Counted from the first letter of the stretch, positions 10,553 through 19,198 are shown. The stretch: DNA of 64,000 nt from Massilia horti (GCF_004614195.1 NZ_SPUM01000047.1:62001-126000), one strand, 5' to 3'. Notes: generated by a model not told the origin, from the sequence alone. Numbers and translations: made by a program.

Positions 10553-12121
10553 TCACCAGACACCGATCTTCATGTCGATGTTTTTCCAGCCTTCCGTGCC
10601 GCGCTCGACCGACGCGTTGTCGATGCCAGTGCGCCACTTCAGGTTCAATTGCCAGTCCGCCAAGCGGGCGTGCATTTCCGCGCGCACTTGCTCGTAGCGC
10701 GCGTCGGCGCCAAGGTCTTCCAGCTCCAGCGGGTCGGCCTGCAGATCGAACAGTTGCGGCCGCAGGCCCTTGTAGTGGACGTACTTCCAGCGCGCGGTAC
10801 GCACCATCCAGGCATGGCATTCATCCGGGCTGCGGCCAAGCAGCCGACGCGCGTCGCGGAACGAGTAATCCAGTTCGCTAAAGACGCAGTCGCGCCAGTC
10901 GTCGACCGCCGCGCCATGCAGGAGCGGCGTGAGCGCGCGGCCTTCGATGATGTGTTCGGGTACCGGTACGCCAAGCGCATCGAGCATGGTGGGCAGCACG
11001 TCGATCGACTCGACGAATCGCTTTTCGGCGGTGCCGCGCGTGGCGTCGGCCTCGGCGCGCGGGTCATAGATGATCAGCGGCACACGCACCGCCTGTTCGT
11101 AGAACAATTCCTTCTCGCCCAGGCCGTGGTCGCCCAGGAAATCGCCGTGATCGGAACAGAACACGATCATCGTGTCCTTCAGCCGATCCATCCGTTCGAG
11201 CTCGGCCATCAGGCGGCCGATCTGGTCGTCCAGCTCCTTGACCAGTCCCATGTAGGTCGGCCTGACGTGCCGCACCACCTCTTCCTTGCTGTGGCTGAGG
11301 CAATCCTCATGCGCACGGCGGTAGGCATCGAGCACCGGATGCGGTTCGTGCTCAGGCTTCGCGGTTCCGACGATCGGTCCGGTATCGGCGTCGCGATAGA
11401 GCGCGTGATACGGGTCCGGCGCCATCATCGGCCAGTGCGGCTTGATGTACGAAAGATGCAGGATCCATGGCTGCTCGCCCTTTTCGCCGATGTAGTTGAT
11501 CGCGCAATCGGTCATGTAGGCGGTTTCGGAATGCTCCTTCGCCACGCGGGCGGGCAGGTGCGCGTTGCGCAGCAGCCACCCGCTGGCAAAATTCCCTGCC
11601 TCGTCCAGCGCGCCGACCACATACTGGTTCCACGGATCGTCGCCAACGTAACCATTGGCCCGCAGGTAGTCGGCATAGCCGCTTTCCGGACCGGGAACCG
11701 CATGGCCGTCGTAACGGTCCAACTCGACAAATCCGCCGCGCCGGAAATGCGCCCCCTGCCCTGTCGCGGGATCGAGGCCCACGCGCTCGATGCCACGGTA
11801 ATCCGGGATCACATGGGTCTTGCCTGCCAGCGCCACCTCGCGCTCGCGTGCTGCCATGAAATCGCCGAAGGTTTGCTGTACTATTGAAAGCGGGACGTAA
11901 TTCCAGCTCGCACCGTGACTGGTGACGTAGCGGCCCGTGTAATACGACATGCGCGAGGGAACGCACACCGCCGATTGCACATAGGCCGCATCGAAGCGCA
12001 CTCCACGTGCCGCCAGGCGATCGATGTTGGGCGTCTGCAGGACCGGGTGGCCGTAGCACGACAAATAGTCCCAACGCAGCTGGTCGCTCATGATGAACAG
12101 GACGTTCTTTACGGTTTGCAT
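10553..12121 (-). CDS. sulfatase / phosphonate monoester hydrolase family enzyme
   Basis: A 522-residue alkaline-phosphatase-superfamily hydrolase. The start MQTVKNVLFIMSDQLRWD supplies the first metal Asp. CVPSR at residues 53-57 is the C-x-P-x-R site whose Cys is converted to formylglycine. FCSDHGDFLGDHG carries the later metal ligands. The C-terminal half (YHALYR, GLVKELDDQIGRL, ESIDVLPTMLDALG, KYVHYKGLRPQLFDL) resembles phosphonate monoester hydrolases at least as much as arylsulfatases. The substrate could therefore be a sulfate ester, a phosphodiester or a phosphonate ester. No signal peptide is seen, so it is probably cytoplasmic. Its own ribosome site is weak, and a 34-codon frame with a strong one lies directly upstream. 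Confidence 0.88.
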   Translation of the reverse strand: MQTVKNVLFIMSDQLRWDYLSCYGHPVLQTPNIDRLAARGVRFDAAYVQSAVCVPSRMSYYTGRYVTSHGASWNYVPLSIVQQTFGDFMAAREREVALAGKTHVIPDYRGIERVGLDPATGQGAHFRRGGFVELDRYDGHAVPGPESGYADYLRANGYVGDDPWNQYVVGALDEAGNFASGWLLRNAHLPARVAKEHSETAYMTDCAINYIGEKGEQPWILHLSYIKPHWPMMAPDPYHALYRDADTGPIVGTAKPEHEPHPVLDAYRRAHEDCLSHSKEEVVRHVRPTYMGLVKELDDQIGRLMAELERMDRLKDTMIVFCSDHGDFLGDHGLGEKELFYEQAVRVPLIIYDPRAEADATRGTAEKRFVESIDVLPTMLDALGVPVPEHIIEGRALTPLLHGAAVDDWRDCVFSELDYSFRDARRLLGRSPDECHAWMVRTARWKYVHYKGLRPQLFDLQADPLELEDLGADARYEQVRAEMHARLADWQLNLKWRTGIDNASVERGTEGWKNIDMKIGVW

Positions 12122-12126
12122 CGACG

Positions 12127-12231
12127 TCACCCGATGCGTGTGAAGGTAGCGATCGCGAGCATCTGGCCGCTCGACCAAGGCCCCTCGCCATGCCCGGCGA
12201 TGCCATCGCGGCGAATACTCTTTTCCTGCAT
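12127..12231 (-). CDS. 34-residue leader or truncated frame before the sulfatase gene
   Basis: A short frame starts with ATG at 12231 behind a strong CAGGAGACAAC ribosome site and ends in TGA 5 bases before the sulfatase ATG. The predicted peptide begins MQEKSIRRDG, and GEGPWSSGQML in the middle vaguely recalls the start of RidA-like proteins. It may be a translated leader that couples translation to the sulfatase gene, or the stub of a deleted gene. I recognise no family. Confidence 0.4.
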   Translation of the reverse strand: MQEKSIRRDGIAGHGEGPWSSGQMLAIATFTRIG

Positions 12232-12350
12232 GTTGTCTCCTGTCGTGAGTTGCGATAACGACACCCGATGCGGCGATCTCTGCCAGTTCCCGCATCCTTT
12301 AAACGTGTCCTGTTGAAAAGATTCTCCGTGAGTGACTTGCCTGACTCCAA

Positions 12351-12370
12351 TGAATAATTCCGGTCGCTCA
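12351..12370. promoter_or_regulatory. motif shared with the hpaB-type operon promoter
   Basis: TGAATAATTCCGGTCGCTCA in the LysR/sulfatase divergent region matches TGAATATTTCGGCCGCTCA at 20935-20953, with the same orientation relative to both leftward operons. The GAATAATTC core is palindromic about its centre. This is consistent with a common LysR-type operator; binding is inferred, not shown. Confidence 0.5.
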
Positions 12371-12472
12371 ATAACCGTTCAGGAATGTCTGCGGGGAGAA
12401 GCGCGGGCCTGCGAACGCAAGGGCCCAGGCGGTGGTACGCTTTGGCGGGAAAGCGTCGAATGACGCTCAATC

Positions 12473-12490
12473 GATAACCGTTTGGTTATC
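12473..12490. promoter_or_regulatory. palindrome upstream of LysR gene, candidate operator
   Basis: GATAACCgtttGGTTATC is a perfect 7-base inverted repeat about 90 bases before the LysR start. The half ATAACCGTT recurs at 12371-12379, right after the shared motif, and TTTGGTTAT recurs at 20962-20970 upstream of the monooxygenase. This fits autoregulation by the LysR protein. Confidence 0.45.
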
Positions 12491-12581
12491 CGGACGTGTT
12501 GAAATACCATCGCCGAATCGCACCGACGTTGGCATTTGTGCAGGCACAATTTGGGTTCAACAATGGAACGACGAGTGGGAG

Positions 12582-13532
12582 ATGGCAAAGCTCGATTGGT
12601 ATATCAAGGCGAACCTCAAGCCGAGGCATATGCAACTGCTCGTGGCGCTGGATAACTTCCGCCACTTCGGACAGGCGGCGCAATACCTCAACGTATCGCA
12701 GCCGGCCATAAGCAAATCGCTGGCTGAAATCGAAACAGGCCTGGGCTTTTCGCTGTTCGAACGCTCGCCCCGCGGCCTGCGCCTGACCCCGCATGGCGAG
12801 TGCCTGGTCCGCTATTCGCGCACCATCCTGGCCGAGTTGGCGCACGCGCGCGACGAGCTGCACGCGATTTCAAATGGAGTGGTCAACCGCGTCGCCGTCG
12901 GCATGCTGCCGGGGATTTCACTGACGCTCATGCCCAAGGTGATTTCCAAGCTGAAGGAGACCTCGCCAGAAACAGCGGTCATTACACGTGAGGCGCAAAT
13001 GGACGCGCTGCGTGCTTTGCTGCGCACCGGGGAAATCGACCTGATCGTCGGCCTGATGCCCGACCGTTCGCAAGCGCACGATGTCGACAGCCAGACGCTC
13101 TACAAGGATCCAATGATCCTTGCGGTGGGCCAGCAACACGCGCCCGAGAATATCGATACGATCGGCTGGAAAGCGCTGGAGGATTATTTATGGATCATGC
13201 CGCCCATCGGATCACTGGTGCGCGAACCGATCGAGCTGATACTGGAACAGAATGAGATTCCTTTTCCCGCCAATCATGTCGAATCGATTTCGGTCATTCT
13301 CAACGTCGGCGTACTGCAATCGACCCGCGCAGTGGGGTTTCTGCCGACCGAAGTCGTCAAACAGTTCCGGTCGTACGGGCAGTTGATCGGTTTGCCGTTG
13401 TCGTTGCCCACCCTCGCCTACGAGGTGGGCGCCATGTGGAGCAAGGAACGGGCGCTCTCCCCAGGGGCGGAGCGCATGCTGCGCATTCTCGAGGAAACGG
13501 TAGTCGGCCTGCCGGGTGCCGCCGCGACCTGA
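12582..13532 (+). CDS. LysR-type transcriptional regulator
   Basis: A 316-residue LysR regulator. The N-terminal winged helix-turn-helix is plain: KPRHMQLLVALDNFRHFGQ, then AAQYLNVSQPAISKSLAEIE and LFERSPRGLRLTPHG. The effector-binding domain follows (about residues 90-300). I chose the ATG at 12582, where the conserved family sequence begins; upstream codons in frame look non-coding. It is divergent from the sulfatase-porin-MFS-SulP block and convergent with the meta-cleavage operon. It is the obvious candidate regulator of both, supported by motifs repeated in the two upstream regions. The effector is unknown. Confidence 0.92.
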   Translation: MAKLDWYIKANLKPRHMQLLVALDNFRHFGQAAQYLNVSQPAISKSLAEIETGLGFSLFERSPRGLRLTPHGECLVRYSRTILAELAHARDELHAISNGVVNRVAVGMLPGISLTLMPKVISKLKETSPETAVITREAQMDALRALLRTGEIDLIVGLMPDRSQAHDVDSQTLYKDPMILAVGQQHAPENIDTIGWKALEDYLWIMPPIGSLVREPIELILEQNEIPFPANHVESISVILNVGVLQSTRAVGFLPTEVVKQFRSYGQLIGLPLSLPTLAYEVGAMWSKERALSPGAERMLRILEETVVGLPGAAAT

Positions 13533-13535
13533 GTG

Positions 13536-13666
13536 GCGTAGGGTGCGCACCTGTGCGCACGCGGTACGGTTGAATATTGTTGGCTCCGGCACCTACACGC
13601 ACCACGTCCACACGCAAACGCAAACTGTTTGCAACCGTACAGCGTGCACAGGTGCGCACCCTACGC
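13536..13666. repeat. long imperfect inverted repeat between convergent genes
   Basis: Arms at 13536-13572 and 13632-13666 pair almost completely: GTAGGGTGCGCACCTGTGC on one side, its complement on the other, with a 2-base bulge and one mismatch. A 59-base spacer separates them. It lies exactly between the LysR stop and the FAA-hydrolase stop. It could act as a bidirectional terminator or be a dispersed chromosomal repeat; there is no clear U-run. Confidence 0.7.
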
Positions 13667-13675
13667 CTCTTTTCG

Positions 13676-14536
13676 CTAACCGGCGAGGCGCTCCTTCCTG
13701 ACCGGATTCCGCAACACCCCGATGCCGGACACTTCCACCTCGACCACGTCACCGTCTTTCATGAACAGCTTGGGCACGCGCTTGAAGCCGACGCCGCCCG
13801 GCGTGCCGGTCACGATCACATCGCCGGGAGACAGCGGCGTGATCGACGAAATGAAACTGATCAGGCGAGCCATGCCGAAGATCAGCAGATCGGTGCTGCT
13901 CTTCTGCACTTCTACCCCGTTCAGCCGGGTCGCAATGCGCATCGGCTGCTCTGGCGGCAGTTCGTCGGCCGTCACCAGCCAGGGACCGAACGCGCCGGTT
14001 TGACGGAAGTTTTTCCCGGCAGTCCATTGCGATGTGGCGGCTTGCCAGTCGCGTACTGACCCGTCGTTGTAACACGAGAAGCCCGCGATGTACGACAAGG
14101 CATCGGCCTCGGCGATACGGTTGCCCGCACGCCCGATCACCAGCGCCACCTCGCCCTCGAAGTCGAACTCATCCGACTCGGCGGGGCACAGCAAGGCTTG
14201 CCCGTGCGCCGCCTGCGATTCGGCCACGCGCAGGAACAGGGTGGGATGTTCCGTGGCCGGACGATTGACTTCCTCGCGGTGCGCCAGGTAGTTGACGCCG
14301 ACGCACACAATCTTGCCGGGGTTGGGAATCACCGGCAGCAATGTCAGTTGATCGAAGGCGTAATCCGGCGTCACGCTGCCGGGCAACGAAGCAAACTGCT
14401 TCAGTGCATTTTGCGCAATCGCGGCACACAAGTCCGGTGTGGCCGGCCCCAGCCGCTTGCCAAGATCGTACACATGCTGGCCATCGACGATGCCAAAGCT
14501 GTCGCGGCCGTCCACCCGGTAGGAAGCCAGCTTCAT
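13676..14536 (-). CDS. fumarylacetoacetate hydrolase family protein
   Basis: A 286-residue FAH-family enzyme. The core VGVNYLAHREE, the DEFDFEGEVALVIG metal-binding stretch with its Glu residues, and PGDVIVTGTPGGVG near the C-terminus are characteristic. In meta-cleavage routes this fold provides the decarboxylase/isomerase or the 2-oxopent-4-enoate hydratase (HpaG or HpaH/XylJ-like roles). Members elsewhere hydrolyse acylpyruvates. It is the last gene of the leftward operon and overlaps the RidA gene by 4 bases (ATGA), so coupling is likely. The exact step cannot be chosen from sequence alone. Confidence 0.88.
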   Translation of the reverse strand: MKLASYRVDGRDSFGIVDGQHVYDLGKRLGPATPDLCAAIAQNALKQFASLPGSVTPDYAFDQLTLLPVIPNPGKIVCVGVNYLAHREEVNRPATEHPTLFLRVAESQAAHGQALLCPAESDEFDFEGEVALVIGRAGNRIAEADALSYIAGFSCYNDGSVRDWQAATSQWTAGKNFRQTGAFGPWLVTADELPPEQPMRIATRLNGVEVQKSSTDLLIFGMARLISFISSITPLSPGDVIVTGTPGGVGFKRVPKLFMKDGDVVEVEVSGIGVLRNPVRKERLAG

Positions 14537-14946
14537 GCTTGCACCTGAGCCTGGCTGCAGCCGATGTGGGCGATCGCCTCGATCTCGAGCAGGATCTGGC
14601 CCTTCGCGAGCTTGCTTACTTGAACCAGCGTGCAGGCCGGGAAGTCGCCCGTGAAGAACTCCTTGCGCGCGCGCCAGACGTCGGTGTTGTGTTCGATGCG
14701 CGTGACGAAGATGGTCATCTTGACGATGTCGTTCATCACGCCGCCGGCGGCTTCCACCAGGTCCTTAATCTTCTGAAACACCACCTTGGCCTGGTCGTAC
14801 TCGTTGTCGCCAAGGATCGTCTCGCGGTCTGGACCGCGCGCGGTCATGCCGGAGATATAGGCGATGTTGCCCACTCGCAGACAGTTGGACCACAAGCCTT
14901 CCGGCGGCTCCACGACGGCGGGGGAAATAATGCGTTCTTTGTTCAT
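14533..14946 (-). CDS. RidA/YjgF family protein, possible enamine deaminase
   Basis: A 137-residue RidA-fold protein. NCLRVGNIAYISGMTARGP, VFQKIKDLVEAAGG and KMTIFVTRIEHN fit the family. RidA proteins hydrolyse enamine/imine intermediates. Within aromatic pathways the relative AmnD deaminates 2-aminomuconate in 2-aminophenol degradation, so its presence here may mean a nitrogen-bearing ring-cleavage product. It sits 25 bases after the aldehyde dehydrogenase stop and overlaps the FAH gene. The ATG at 14946 is preferred; an upstream in-frame start lacks family sequence. Confidence 0.85.
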   Translation of the reverse strand: MNKERIISPAVVEPPEGLWSNCLRVGNIAYISGMTARGPDRETILGDNEYDQAKVVFQKIKDLVEAAGGVMNDIVKMTIFVTRIEHNTDVWRARKEFFTGDFPACTLVQVSKLAKGQILLEIEAIAHIGCSQAQVQA

Positions 14947-14971
14947 GATTCGATTCCGGATATGCAATAAG

Positions 14972-16501
14972 TCACAGTTCAATACGGCTGTCCCAGGCGG
15001 ATTCGCCGCTCCAGTTCACGCACACGCTCTGGCGCCGCATGTAGCCTTTCCACGCGTCCGAACCCGCGGTGCGGCCGCCGCCGGTTTCCTTTTCGCCCCC
15101 GAAAGCGGCGCCCACGTCGGCGCCGGTGGTGCCCATGTTCACGCGCACGATGCCGCAGTCGCTGCCGGCGGCCGACAGGAAAGTTTCGATGTTCATCAGG
15201 TTGGTGCTGTGGATGCCCGAGGCCAGTCCCTGCGGAACCTCGTTATGGATGCGAATCGCCTCATCCAGGGTCTCGTAAGGGATCACATACACGATCGGCG
15301 CGAATGTCTCGTGCTGGACGCATTGCCAATCCGGCTTGGCGTCCACCACAATCGTCGGCTGCACGTAGTAGCCGGGACGATCGATGCGCTTGCCGCCGCA
15401 GGCCACCTTGCCGCCTTGCGCTACGGCCGAAAGTATCGCCGCCTCGAACTGGCCGACAGCGACGCGGTCGATCAGCGGGCCGACCAGGGTATCGGCCTCA
15501 CGGGGGTCGCCTACCCTGACCTGCTCGAACGATTGCTTGAGCAGTGCCACCAGTTCATCGACAATCGAACGGTGTGCGATCACCCGTCGCGTGCTGGTGC
15601 AGCGCTGGCCGGTGGTGCCAACCGCGCCGAACGTGAGCGCGCGTGCGGCCAGCTTGAGGTCGGCGGTTTCGTCCACGATGCAGCCATTGTTGCCCGAACA
15701 TTCGAGCAGGTAGCGGCGACCGAGGGTCGAACCAACCACATTGGCCACCTTGCGGCCGACATGGCTGGAACCGGTGAAGGAGACCAGGGCCACGCGCGTG
15801 TCGGTCAGCAGCAGTTCCGCGACGTCGTTGTCCTCTGGCATAAAGAGCGTGAACACGCCTTCGCAGTCGAACTCTTTCGCTGCCTGATTCACCAGGTGTT
15901 GCAGCGCGATGGCCGTCAGCGGCACCTTCGGGCTCGGCTTCCAGATCACGGTGTTGCCGCCGATTACGGAAAGGAAGCCGTTCTGGGCCCACACTGCGGC
16001 CGGGAAGTTGTACGCCGAGATGATGCCGACCACGCCCACCGGCAGCCACTGGTCGTACATGCGGTGTTTGGCGCGTTGCGACTGCTGAGTAAAGCCGTAC
16101 AGCATGCGCGACTGGCCCGCCGCCAGGGTCGCCATGTCCACCACTTCCTTGAGCTCGCCTTTGGCTTCCATGACGGACTTGCCGGTATCGAGCATGACGA
16201 TCGCAGCCAGGGCTGCCAGGTTGTCCTCCACCAGCTCGCCGATGCGGCGCACGAACTCGCCCCGGCGCGGGGCCGGGACCATGCGCCAGCGCTGTTGCGC
16301 AGCGACCGATGCAGCGAGAATGGCCTGAAAATCTTCCGCGGTCGAGCCGGCGATGTGGGCGGAGAGTTTGCCATCCGCCGGGCAGATGGCTTCAAAAGTG
16401 GCGCGACCGGCGGTCGGGGCCCAACCGGACTGCACGCCATATGTGCCGGACTGGACGGGTTCGATGCCGCAGCGGGCGAGAATTTCCTGTGTATCAAACA
16501 T
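14972..16501 (-). CDS. NAD(P)-dependent aldehyde dehydrogenase
   Basis: A 509-residue aldehyde dehydrogenase resembling the ALDH7 branch. It has GIISAYNFPAAVWAQN for the cofactor pocket, FTGSSHVG, the catalytic Glu in LLECSGNNG, the nucleophilic Cys in GTTGQRCTSTRR, and MGTTGADVGAAFGGEKETG near the C-terminus. In this operon it would oxidise the semialdehyde formed by ring cleavage to a dicarboxylate. The ATG at 16501 has AGGAAG upstream at good spacing; the longer in-frame version adds non-conserved residues. The specific semialdehyde is inferred from context. Confidence 0.92.
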   Translation of the reverse strand: MFDTQEILARCGIEPVQSGTYGVQSGWAPTAGRATFEAICPADGKLSAHIAGSTAEDFQAILAASVAAQQRWRMVPAPRRGEFVRRIGELVEDNLAALAAIVMLDTGKSVMEAKGELKEVVDMATLAAGQSRMLYGFTQQSQRAKHRMYDQWLPVGVVGIISAYNFPAAVWAQNGFLSVIGGNTVIWKPSPKVPLTAIALQHLVNQAAKEFDCEGVFTLFMPEDNDVAELLLTDTRVALVSFTGSSHVGRKVANVVGSTLGRRYLLECSGNNGCIVDETADLKLAARALTFGAVGTTGQRCTSTRRVIAHRSIVDELVALLKQSFEQVRVGDPREADTLVGPLIDRVAVGQFEAAILSAVAQGGKVACGGKRIDRPGYYVQPTIVVDAKPDWQCVQHETFAPIVYVIPYETLDEAIRIHNEVPQGLASGIHSTNLMNIETFLSAAGSDCGIVRVNMGTTGADVGAAFGGEKETGGGRTAGSDAWKGYMRRQSVCVNWSGESAWDSRIEL

Positions 16502-16541
16502 AAAATGACTTCCTAAATGGGGTGGCAACGACGCGGCAGCT

Positions 16542-16964
16542 TCAAGGCTTGGCGAGGAAATCGCCAATGCTTTCGTCGGTGTGAAAAACGGGCTTTTCGT
16601 GGTAGTGCGGGCCGTCGTAAATTTCGATCAGCACGCTGCGTTCGTGCGCAATGGTGGGGCCGTGCGGATTACCGACCGGGTTCATGTAGAAGGAACCCGG
16701 AGTCAGGCGCAGGCCGACGTCGGTATATTCGTAGTCTCCTTCCAGGCAGTACATGAACTGGTTGGAAGCGTGCGTATGCTTGACCGGGATACGCCCGCCC
16801 TTCTCGTATTCGAGGATCGCGATGCTGGCACCGGTGTCCGGGTTCTTCCACAAGAAATACTGGCGAAAGCCGTACTCCGGAAAGTTAATCCATTTGTCCG
16901 GGTCGAGCGACTCGCGCCGGATCAGCACTTCCAGCGACTTGAAAGTATTTGCATCGAAAGTCAT
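16542..16964 (-). CDS. cupin-domain protein
   Basis: A 140-residue single-cupin protein. The two cupin motifs are visible: PVKHTHASNQFMYCLEGDYE (His pair and Glu) and PGSFYMNPVGNPHGP (His). It resembles the ChrR/dihydroxyacetophenone-dioxygenase-like cupins. It might be a metal-dependent dioxygenase, isomerase or simply a ligand-binding helper. Its ATG shares one base with the TGA of the RraA-like gene, so it is a true operon member. No reaction can be assigned. Confidence 0.8.
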   Translation of the reverse strand: MTFDANTFKSLEVLIRRESLDPDKWINFPEYGFRQYFLWKNPDTGASIAILEYEKGGRIPVKHTHASNQFMYCLEGDYEYTDVGLRLTPGSFYMNPVGNPHGPTIAHERSVLIEIYDGPHYHEKPVFHTDESIGDFLAKP

Positions 16965-17707
16965 CAAATCTTCTCCAGTGGCGGACGGCCAGCGGCCACC
17001 CAGGTGTCGTATTCGGCGCGGCTTTCCATGGTTGCTGGGAACAGGCCGAGAATTGAGCGTCCACGCGCTATGTGCTGGGCAGCGAATTCCTCGTATTCGA
17101 CCGCATCGAGCGCGTCGATCGCGATTTCGTCGGCAAGATGGCGCGGAATCGCCACCACGCCTTCGCCGTCGCCGACGATGACGTCGCCCGGATAAATCGC
17201 CACGCCTGCACAGCCGACCGGTTCATTGAGCGCGACCGGGTGCAGCGCAAGCGGCGTCGCCGGCGGAGCACTGCGCTGCTGAAAACAAGGCAAGCCGGTG
17301 GCGCGGATAGCCGGTGCGTCGCGATAACCGCCATCGGTGACCACGCCGGCCACGCCGCGCATTTTGAGGCGGGCAGCCATCATGTCGCCCATTGCCGCGG
17401 CACGGGTGTTGCCGAATGCATCGATCAGCAGCACCGCACCCGCCGGGCACTGCTCAATAGCCACCCGGTGCAGGTTATCGTCACGGCTGTAGTTGGCCAT
17501 GCTGTCCAGGTCCTCCCGGGACGGGATAAAGCGCAGGGTAAATGCCGGCCCTACCAATTGCCCCTGTTCGGGCGCCAACGGCTGCACGCCCAGCAGATAC
17601 GCATTCCGGAAGCCGCGCCTGAGCAAAGCATTCGCAATGTTCGCCGTGCCAACCTTCATCAGGCGCTGGCGCGTTTGCTCGCTGATTGGTTCAGTCGTGT
17701 AAGTCAT
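16964..17707 (-). CDS. RraA-family aldolase (HMG/OAA aldolase-like)
   Basis: A 247-residue protein of the RraA fold. The divalent-metal aldolase pattern is present: AVLLIDAFGNTRAAAMGDMM, then MRGVAGVVTDGGYRD. The final Arg-Asp is the pair required for 4-hydroxy-4-methyl-2-oxoglutarate/oxaloacetate aldolase activity. This supports an enzyme rather than an RNase E inhibitor. It would release pyruvate at the end of a meta-cleavage pathway. The ATG at 17707 overlaps the dioxygenase stop by 4 bases. The C-terminal 60 residues extend past the usual short RraA length, as in aldolase members. Confidence 0.85.
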   Translation of the reverse strand: MTYTTEPISEQTRQRLMKVGTANIANALLRRGFRNAYLLGVQPLAPEQGQLVGPAFTLRFIPSREDLDSMANYSRDDNLHRVAIEQCPAGAVLLIDAFGNTRAAAMGDMMAARLKMRGVAGVVTDGGYRDAPAIRATGLPCFQQRSAPPATPLALHPVALNEPVGCAGVAIYPGDVIVGDGEGVVAIPRHLADEIAIDALDAVEYEEFAAQHIARGRSILGLFPATMESRAEYDTWVAAGRPPLEKI

Positions 17708-18636
17708 TCGAAGAACTCCGGCGGCGGTTCCATGCCCCACTGGGTAGTTTCGGACGCGGTGCCGTTAAAGCTGCCTGCCTTGTGCTGCGCGTTGACCACG
17801 TCGCCGTCGGTGTAGTGCTCGACCCGAAAGCCGAAGGGATCGATCCAATAATCGAACACCTGGCTGCCCATCAGGTGGCGCCCTACGCCCACATCGAGCT
17901 TCCAGCCTTGCCCGACAAGAAAGTCGTGGGCGGTCATGATTGCGTCCAGGTCCTGGACCTCGAATGCACAGTGATGCAGGCCGACCCGCTCCGACTGCAG
18001 CACCAGGATGCTGTGGTGGTCGACTAGTTCCTGGCCGTGGTCAAAGCGCAGGAAGGTGCCGACCACAGGGCCGTCCTGCCCCGGCGGCAGAAAATGGTCG
18101 GACGGCAGCATCTGGAAGCGTTCCTGCAGCCACAGCACGGATTCATCGTGATTGCTCACGTGTAGTACGAAGTGCCCGAGGCGAATCGCCGGACACGGTT
18201 CGCGCTTCACCCGGATCGAGCCATTGATCCGGTGCTTGCGCTGGCCCGCGTTGAAGGCATGCGCCGCGCGCAGCGGCAAGGGCATTGCCCGTTCGCGGCC
18301 CCAGATAGCGCGCATTTCGAAGCCATCCGGCATGCGCATGCACACTTCCCAGCCGCCGCCCGGTTCTTGCGAGCGCGCCACGGGCGAGGAACCCGGCAAG
18401 GTGGCCAAGTGGTCCAGGTCTTCCTTGCACGACATCTCGAAGGCCGCGCCGACAAAGCGTGGCTGTGCCGCCTGGCGGGTGACATGCAGGTGGTGCTGGT
18501 GGCCGGTTCCGCGCAGGTACAGGGCGCCGTTGCTGCTTGCCACCTTTACCAGGCCAAAATCGGTCATGAAGCGTTCCATCAGCGCCAGGTCGGGCGCCTC
18601 ATAGGTAACGTGAGCTAAATCTAGTGCTTTTCCCAT
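17704..18636 (-). CDS. type I extradiol ring-cleavage dioxygenase (VOC fold)
   Basis: A 310-residue two-domain vicinal-oxygen-chelate protein. The N-terminal module begins LDLAHVTYEAPDL. The C-terminal module carries the likely iron ligands: His in LGHFVLHVS, His in RVGLHHCAFEVQD, and Glu in FRVEHYTDGD. Length and arrangement match catechol 2,3-dioxygenase/2,3-dihydroxybiphenyl dioxygenase relatives. It lies directly after the two monooxygenase components, so it should cleave the catechol they produce. The exact catechol is not evident. Confidence 0.87.
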   Translation of the reverse strand: MGKALDLAHVTYEAPDLALMERFMTDFGLVKVASSNGALYLRGTGHQHHLHVTRQAAQPRFVGAAFEMSCKEDLDHLATLPGSSPVARSQEPGGGWEVCMRMPDGFEMRAIWGRERAMPLPLRAAHAFNAGQRKHRINGSIRVKREPCPAIRLGHFVLHVSNHDESVLWLQERFQMLPSDHFLPPGQDGPVVGTFLRFDHGQELVDHHSILVLQSERVGLHHCAFEVQDLDAIMTAHDFLVGQGWKLDVGVGRHLMGSQVFDYWIDPFGFRVEHYTDGDVVNAQHKAGSFNGTASETTQWGMEPPPEFFE

Positions 18637-18648
18637 GATATGAATCCG

Positions 18649-19179
18649 CTAGTTGTTGCCACTTTCCAGTGCCGCATAGCGGCCGGCGTGATAGAGCAAG
18701 GGCTCAGCCTCGCCGGGGCGCTGCAACTCCTGCACCAGCCCCACGTACAGCGTGTGGTCTCCGCACGCGTAGGCGTGGTGCAGCTTGGCTGCCAGTTGCA
18801 CGGCCGCGCCGTCGATCACCGGCATGTCGCAGATCCGGCTGAACGTGGGCTGGAAGTCTGCGGAGGGACGGCCCGAAAAATGATTGCTCACCTGAAGCTG
18901 AGGCTTGGTCAGCACGCTGATGCCGAAGCGTCCGGCCTTCTCCAGCCTGTCGTGCATGCGCGCGGTCTTGGCGACCGACACCAGCACGAGCGGCGGTTCA
19001 AGCGAACCGGACATGAAGGCGTTGGCCGTCATGGCGTGGATTTCGCCGTCGAGCTCGGTCGAAATCACCACCACGCCGGTCGCGAACTGCCCCATGGCGT
19101 CGCGGAACTGGCGCGACGTGAACGGCACCGGTTCCGACGCGCCCCTGGCCGCGCTTTCAGTCATGACAATGTCTGTCAT
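18649..19179 (-). CDS. flavin reductase, HpaC-like component
   Basis: A 176-residue FMN-binding split-barrel flavin reductase. Family features are FRDAMGQFATGVVVIST, the turn HAMTANAFMSGSLEPPLVLVSV and the GRFGISVL strand. These enzymes reduce FAD with NADH and supply it to a partner monooxygenase. The gene starts 19 bases after the HpaB-like stop with AGGGAGA in front, so the pair forms a classical two-component monooxygenase. Confidence 0.92.
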   Translation of the reverse strand: MTDIVMTESAARGASEPVPFTSRQFRDAMGQFATGVVVISTELDGEIHAMTANAFMSGSLEPPLVLVSVAKTARMHDRLEKAGRFGISVLTKPQLQVSNHFSGRPSADFQPTFSRICDMPVIDGAAVQLAAKLHHAYACGDHTLYVGLVQELQRPGEAEPLLYHAGRYAALESGNN

Positions 19180-19198
19180 CTTGATTCTCCCTGTCGGA

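Noticed and set aside
10436..11887. 483-codon plus-strand frame opposite the sulfatase-type gene
   Set aside because: It is antisense to a recognised enzyme and begins inside the porin promoter, with no ribosome site or family motif.
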